The notes below the pieces were generated by a model that saw only the letters and a list, made by a program, of their open reading frames with translations, did no database searches and was not told the DNA's origin. From Unio delphinus (taxonomy: Eukaryota; Mollusca; Bivalvia; Unionida; Unionidae), in the NCBI GenBank assembly GCA_029339505.1, contig JAQISU010000109.1, forward strand, positions 1,578,001-1,642,000: a stretch of DNA of 64,000 bases, written 5' to 3'. The position numbers were made by a program, and so were the translations under genes. Below are positions 62,116 through 64,000 of this stretch, piece after piece. Position 1 is the stretch's first letter. Each line of letters begins with the position of its first letter.

Positions 62116-62390
62116 AAAAAACGTATCTGCGTGTACTGGGTTACACATACAAGACTGATCAAACCCCTGACAGGGGTTATCAACGGGCTAAAACCCTAAC
62201 CAAGAACTTAAAAATAGCCAATGAAAAGTATAAACTAAAATATTAAATGAAACAAAATATTTAGTATAACTATGAATAATACCATAATACCAGAAATAAC
62301 AACCTCTATTTTTACGAAATATATGAATGCTCTCAAACTAGCATTCATAAACACTAGATGACTAGACATAAAGAAAGCGAAAGAACTTAA

Positions 62391-62775
62391 AATAACAACC
62401 ATATGAAATAATAACAACCTTATGAAATAATAACAACCATATGAAATAACAACAACCATATGAAATAATAACAACCATATGAAATAATAACAACCATATG
62501 AAATAATAACAACCTTATGAAATAATAACAACCATATGAAATAACAACAACCATATGAAATAACAACAACCATATGAAATAATAACAACCATATGAAATA
62601 ATAACAACCATATGAAATAATAACAACCTTATGAAATAATAACAACCATATGAAATAACAACAACCATATGAAATAACAACAACCATATGAAATAATAAC
62701 AACCATATGAAATAATAACAACCATATGAAATAATAACAACCATATGAAATAATAACAACCATATGAAATAATAA
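62391..62775. repeat. 19-bp tandem satellite
   Basis: About 20 copies of a 19-bp unit, ATGAAATAATAACAACCAT, with two common variants (AACAACAACC; CCTTATG) arranged in a longer repeating order, about 5-6 units apart. Because 19 is not a multiple of three, long open frames arise in several frames; they are artefacts. Confidence 0.9.
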
Positions 62776-62959
62776 CACTACAGAAAACATAACATCCATC
62801 AAAAAACAATTAACTTGTTAGAACATAAACTAGACGCAATAATGTTAATACAAAAAGACCTACACAACATCTGTTCAGGAGTAGGATTAATAATGAAAAA
62901 TAATCACATACAAAGTAACTAGAAAAACTACACCACACCAACACAATTTAAAGGAAGAG

Positions 62960-63480
62960 TAATACACCTAACAGAAGACAACAAAGACTACCCTTTCTAA
63001 ACAAGCTTTCCGACTACATCTCAAACTACAGCCAAGAAAATATCATTTTACTGGGCCACTTCAACTTATGTCTGAATGAAATAGACCGATTCACACCATA
63101 TTACGACACAAAATCGACCTCAGCACTAAAGGACATGATAGAAAACAACTCACTTACCGACGCATTTCGACACTTACACCTTCACGAAATAATATACACT
63201 TTTGAAGCAAACAATTACGCCTCACGAATAGATCACATATACATTAACAACAATACAAATAATATACTTAAATGCGAGTTCTTAAACGAAAAAATCGCCG
63301 ATCATAAAACTGTGACAATAGAGTATACAACACACGCTACAATTAAATGGGGAAAGAGTCATTGGAAACTTAATAATTCAATAATAGACCTCCCCGAACT
63401 ACAATATGAGGTAATAAAGTTTGTCGAAAATACAAATAATCTAAATATAATACAATTTTGGGATACAATAAAGTAACACT
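62960..63480 (+). pseudogene. LINE endonuclease fragment
   Basis: A frame at 63135-63476 encodes the end of an APE-type endonuclease (YASRIDHIYIN, then EKIADHKTVTIEY, with the SRIDHIY and DH motifs). The preceding bases encode GHFNLCLNEIDRF (a GDFN-like motif with Asp changed to His) in a different frame. It is diverged from the Tx1-like copies and is a remnant of a related family. Confidence 0.65.
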
Positions 63481-64000
63481 TTAAAAGCATTGGTCAAAAA
63501 TATTCAAGACTACAAAGCCAAAGTAATAAACTAATTAAAACAGAGTGCACACGTATATTAAATAACAATGACATCAGTGAATAACAAAAAAACGTAACTA
63601 GAAAAGTCCTCGAAAAACTACATCTATATAAACTCCCTGGTGAAAAACAGAAAACTGGACTATTCCAAAACATATATATAACAATGGGGAAAAAATCTAC
63701 ATAAGAGAAGAAATAAGAAGAGGGAATGAAAGATCAATGACAAAACTCGGAGCAAACAACATTGTAATTGATGTCACAGAATTAGGCGAAAATTGAACTG
63801 ATTTTTGTTCTTCTTGAATTGAAAACGAAATTCACCATTTTCTTGATTTCGTCGTACACGCATTACCTGGGGTGATTAAGTTGTTTTCTCCAAGGTAAGT
63901 GGCGTGTAACGATTTGCATGTGCCAGTTTGTTATTTACATGAAATCCGAAATACTCGTTTCACGTGGTGCACGGCAAGCTCGATGTGATTTATGTTCACC
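63481..64000. other. Intergenic, LINE decay and a donor-like site
   Basis: To about 63780, decayed sequence that may continue the LINE. A consensus splice donor-like CAAGGTAAGT lies at 63890-63899, but no exon can be supported. Confidence 0.35.

Noticed and set aside
62391..62775. CRISPR-like array appearance
   Set aside because: Units are contiguous with no spacers, in animal DNA.
62235..62809. Two long hydrophobic ORFs (ISYGCYYFIWLL repeats)
   Set aside because: Products of the 19-bp satellite, which is open in several frames by chance.
63850..63905. Possible exon end or snRNA-like sequence around CAAGGTAAGT and TTACCTGGGG
   Set aside because: Only a short donor-like match; no open coding exon or complete RNA structure could be supported.

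Overview
The window is animal nuclear DNA, AT-rich and made almost entirely of transposable elements. No bacterial operons, rRNA or tRNA genes, or clear host exons were found. The mix (Polinton/Maverick-type virus-like elements, L1/Tx1-like and CR1-like non-LTR retrotransposons, a Ty3/gypsy element with integrase before reverse transcriptase, many microsatellites) fits an aquatic invertebrate, perhaps a mollusc. That taxonomic guess is inference only.

The main content is two related Polinton/adintovirus-like elements in opposite orientation. The right one (34021-49299, 15,279 bp) is complete, with 314-bp terminal inverted repeats and a 5-bp target duplication (GTCTT). Its minus strand carries a virion module in this order: Cys-rich zinc protein, NUMOD/HNH endonuclease, small protein, conserved structural-type protein, pVI-like and pX-like small proteins flanking the major capsid protein, adenain-like protease, fibre-like protein, two-TM protein and penton-like minor capsid protein. 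On the other side of a 24-bp divergent gap lie PolB, SF1 helicase and an HNH domain (plus strand), then integrase and a DUF5679 zinc ribbon/phospholipase A2 gene (minus), then the packaging ATPase (plus), whose 3' end lies inside the terminal repeat. The left element (1-9219) is cut by the window edge: it shows the start of PolB, the whole virion module and one terminal repeat. In the right element five frame breaks interrupt penton, PolB/helicase, helicase/HNH, integrase and zinc ribbon/PLA2, all at or next to homopolymer runs. In the left element the protease is frame-broken and the capsid gene has an in-frame stop.

Between them: 9.2-14.1 kb holds two damaged Tx1-like LINE copies; 14.8-16 kb a CR1-like fragment; 16-23 kb intergenic DNA with microsatellites, an old RT fragment and short dispersed repeats; 23.3-34.0 kb a CR1-like LINE inside a unit of about 2.3 kb that was tandemly duplicated. 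Unit A later received a Gmr1-like LTR retrotransposon (26415-31541) and unit B received the right Polinton, so each copy preserves the empty site of the insertion in the other.

To the right of the Polinton are a MITE-like element (49850-50336), a damaged Tx1-like copy (50.66-54.11 kb), a Tx1-like copy with both ORFs open (54.2-59.85 kb), a degenerate tandem duplication of about 1 kb, a 19-bp satellite and an endonuclease remnant of another LINE. Several LINE copies share the same sequence just beyond their A-rich tails, suggesting target preference.
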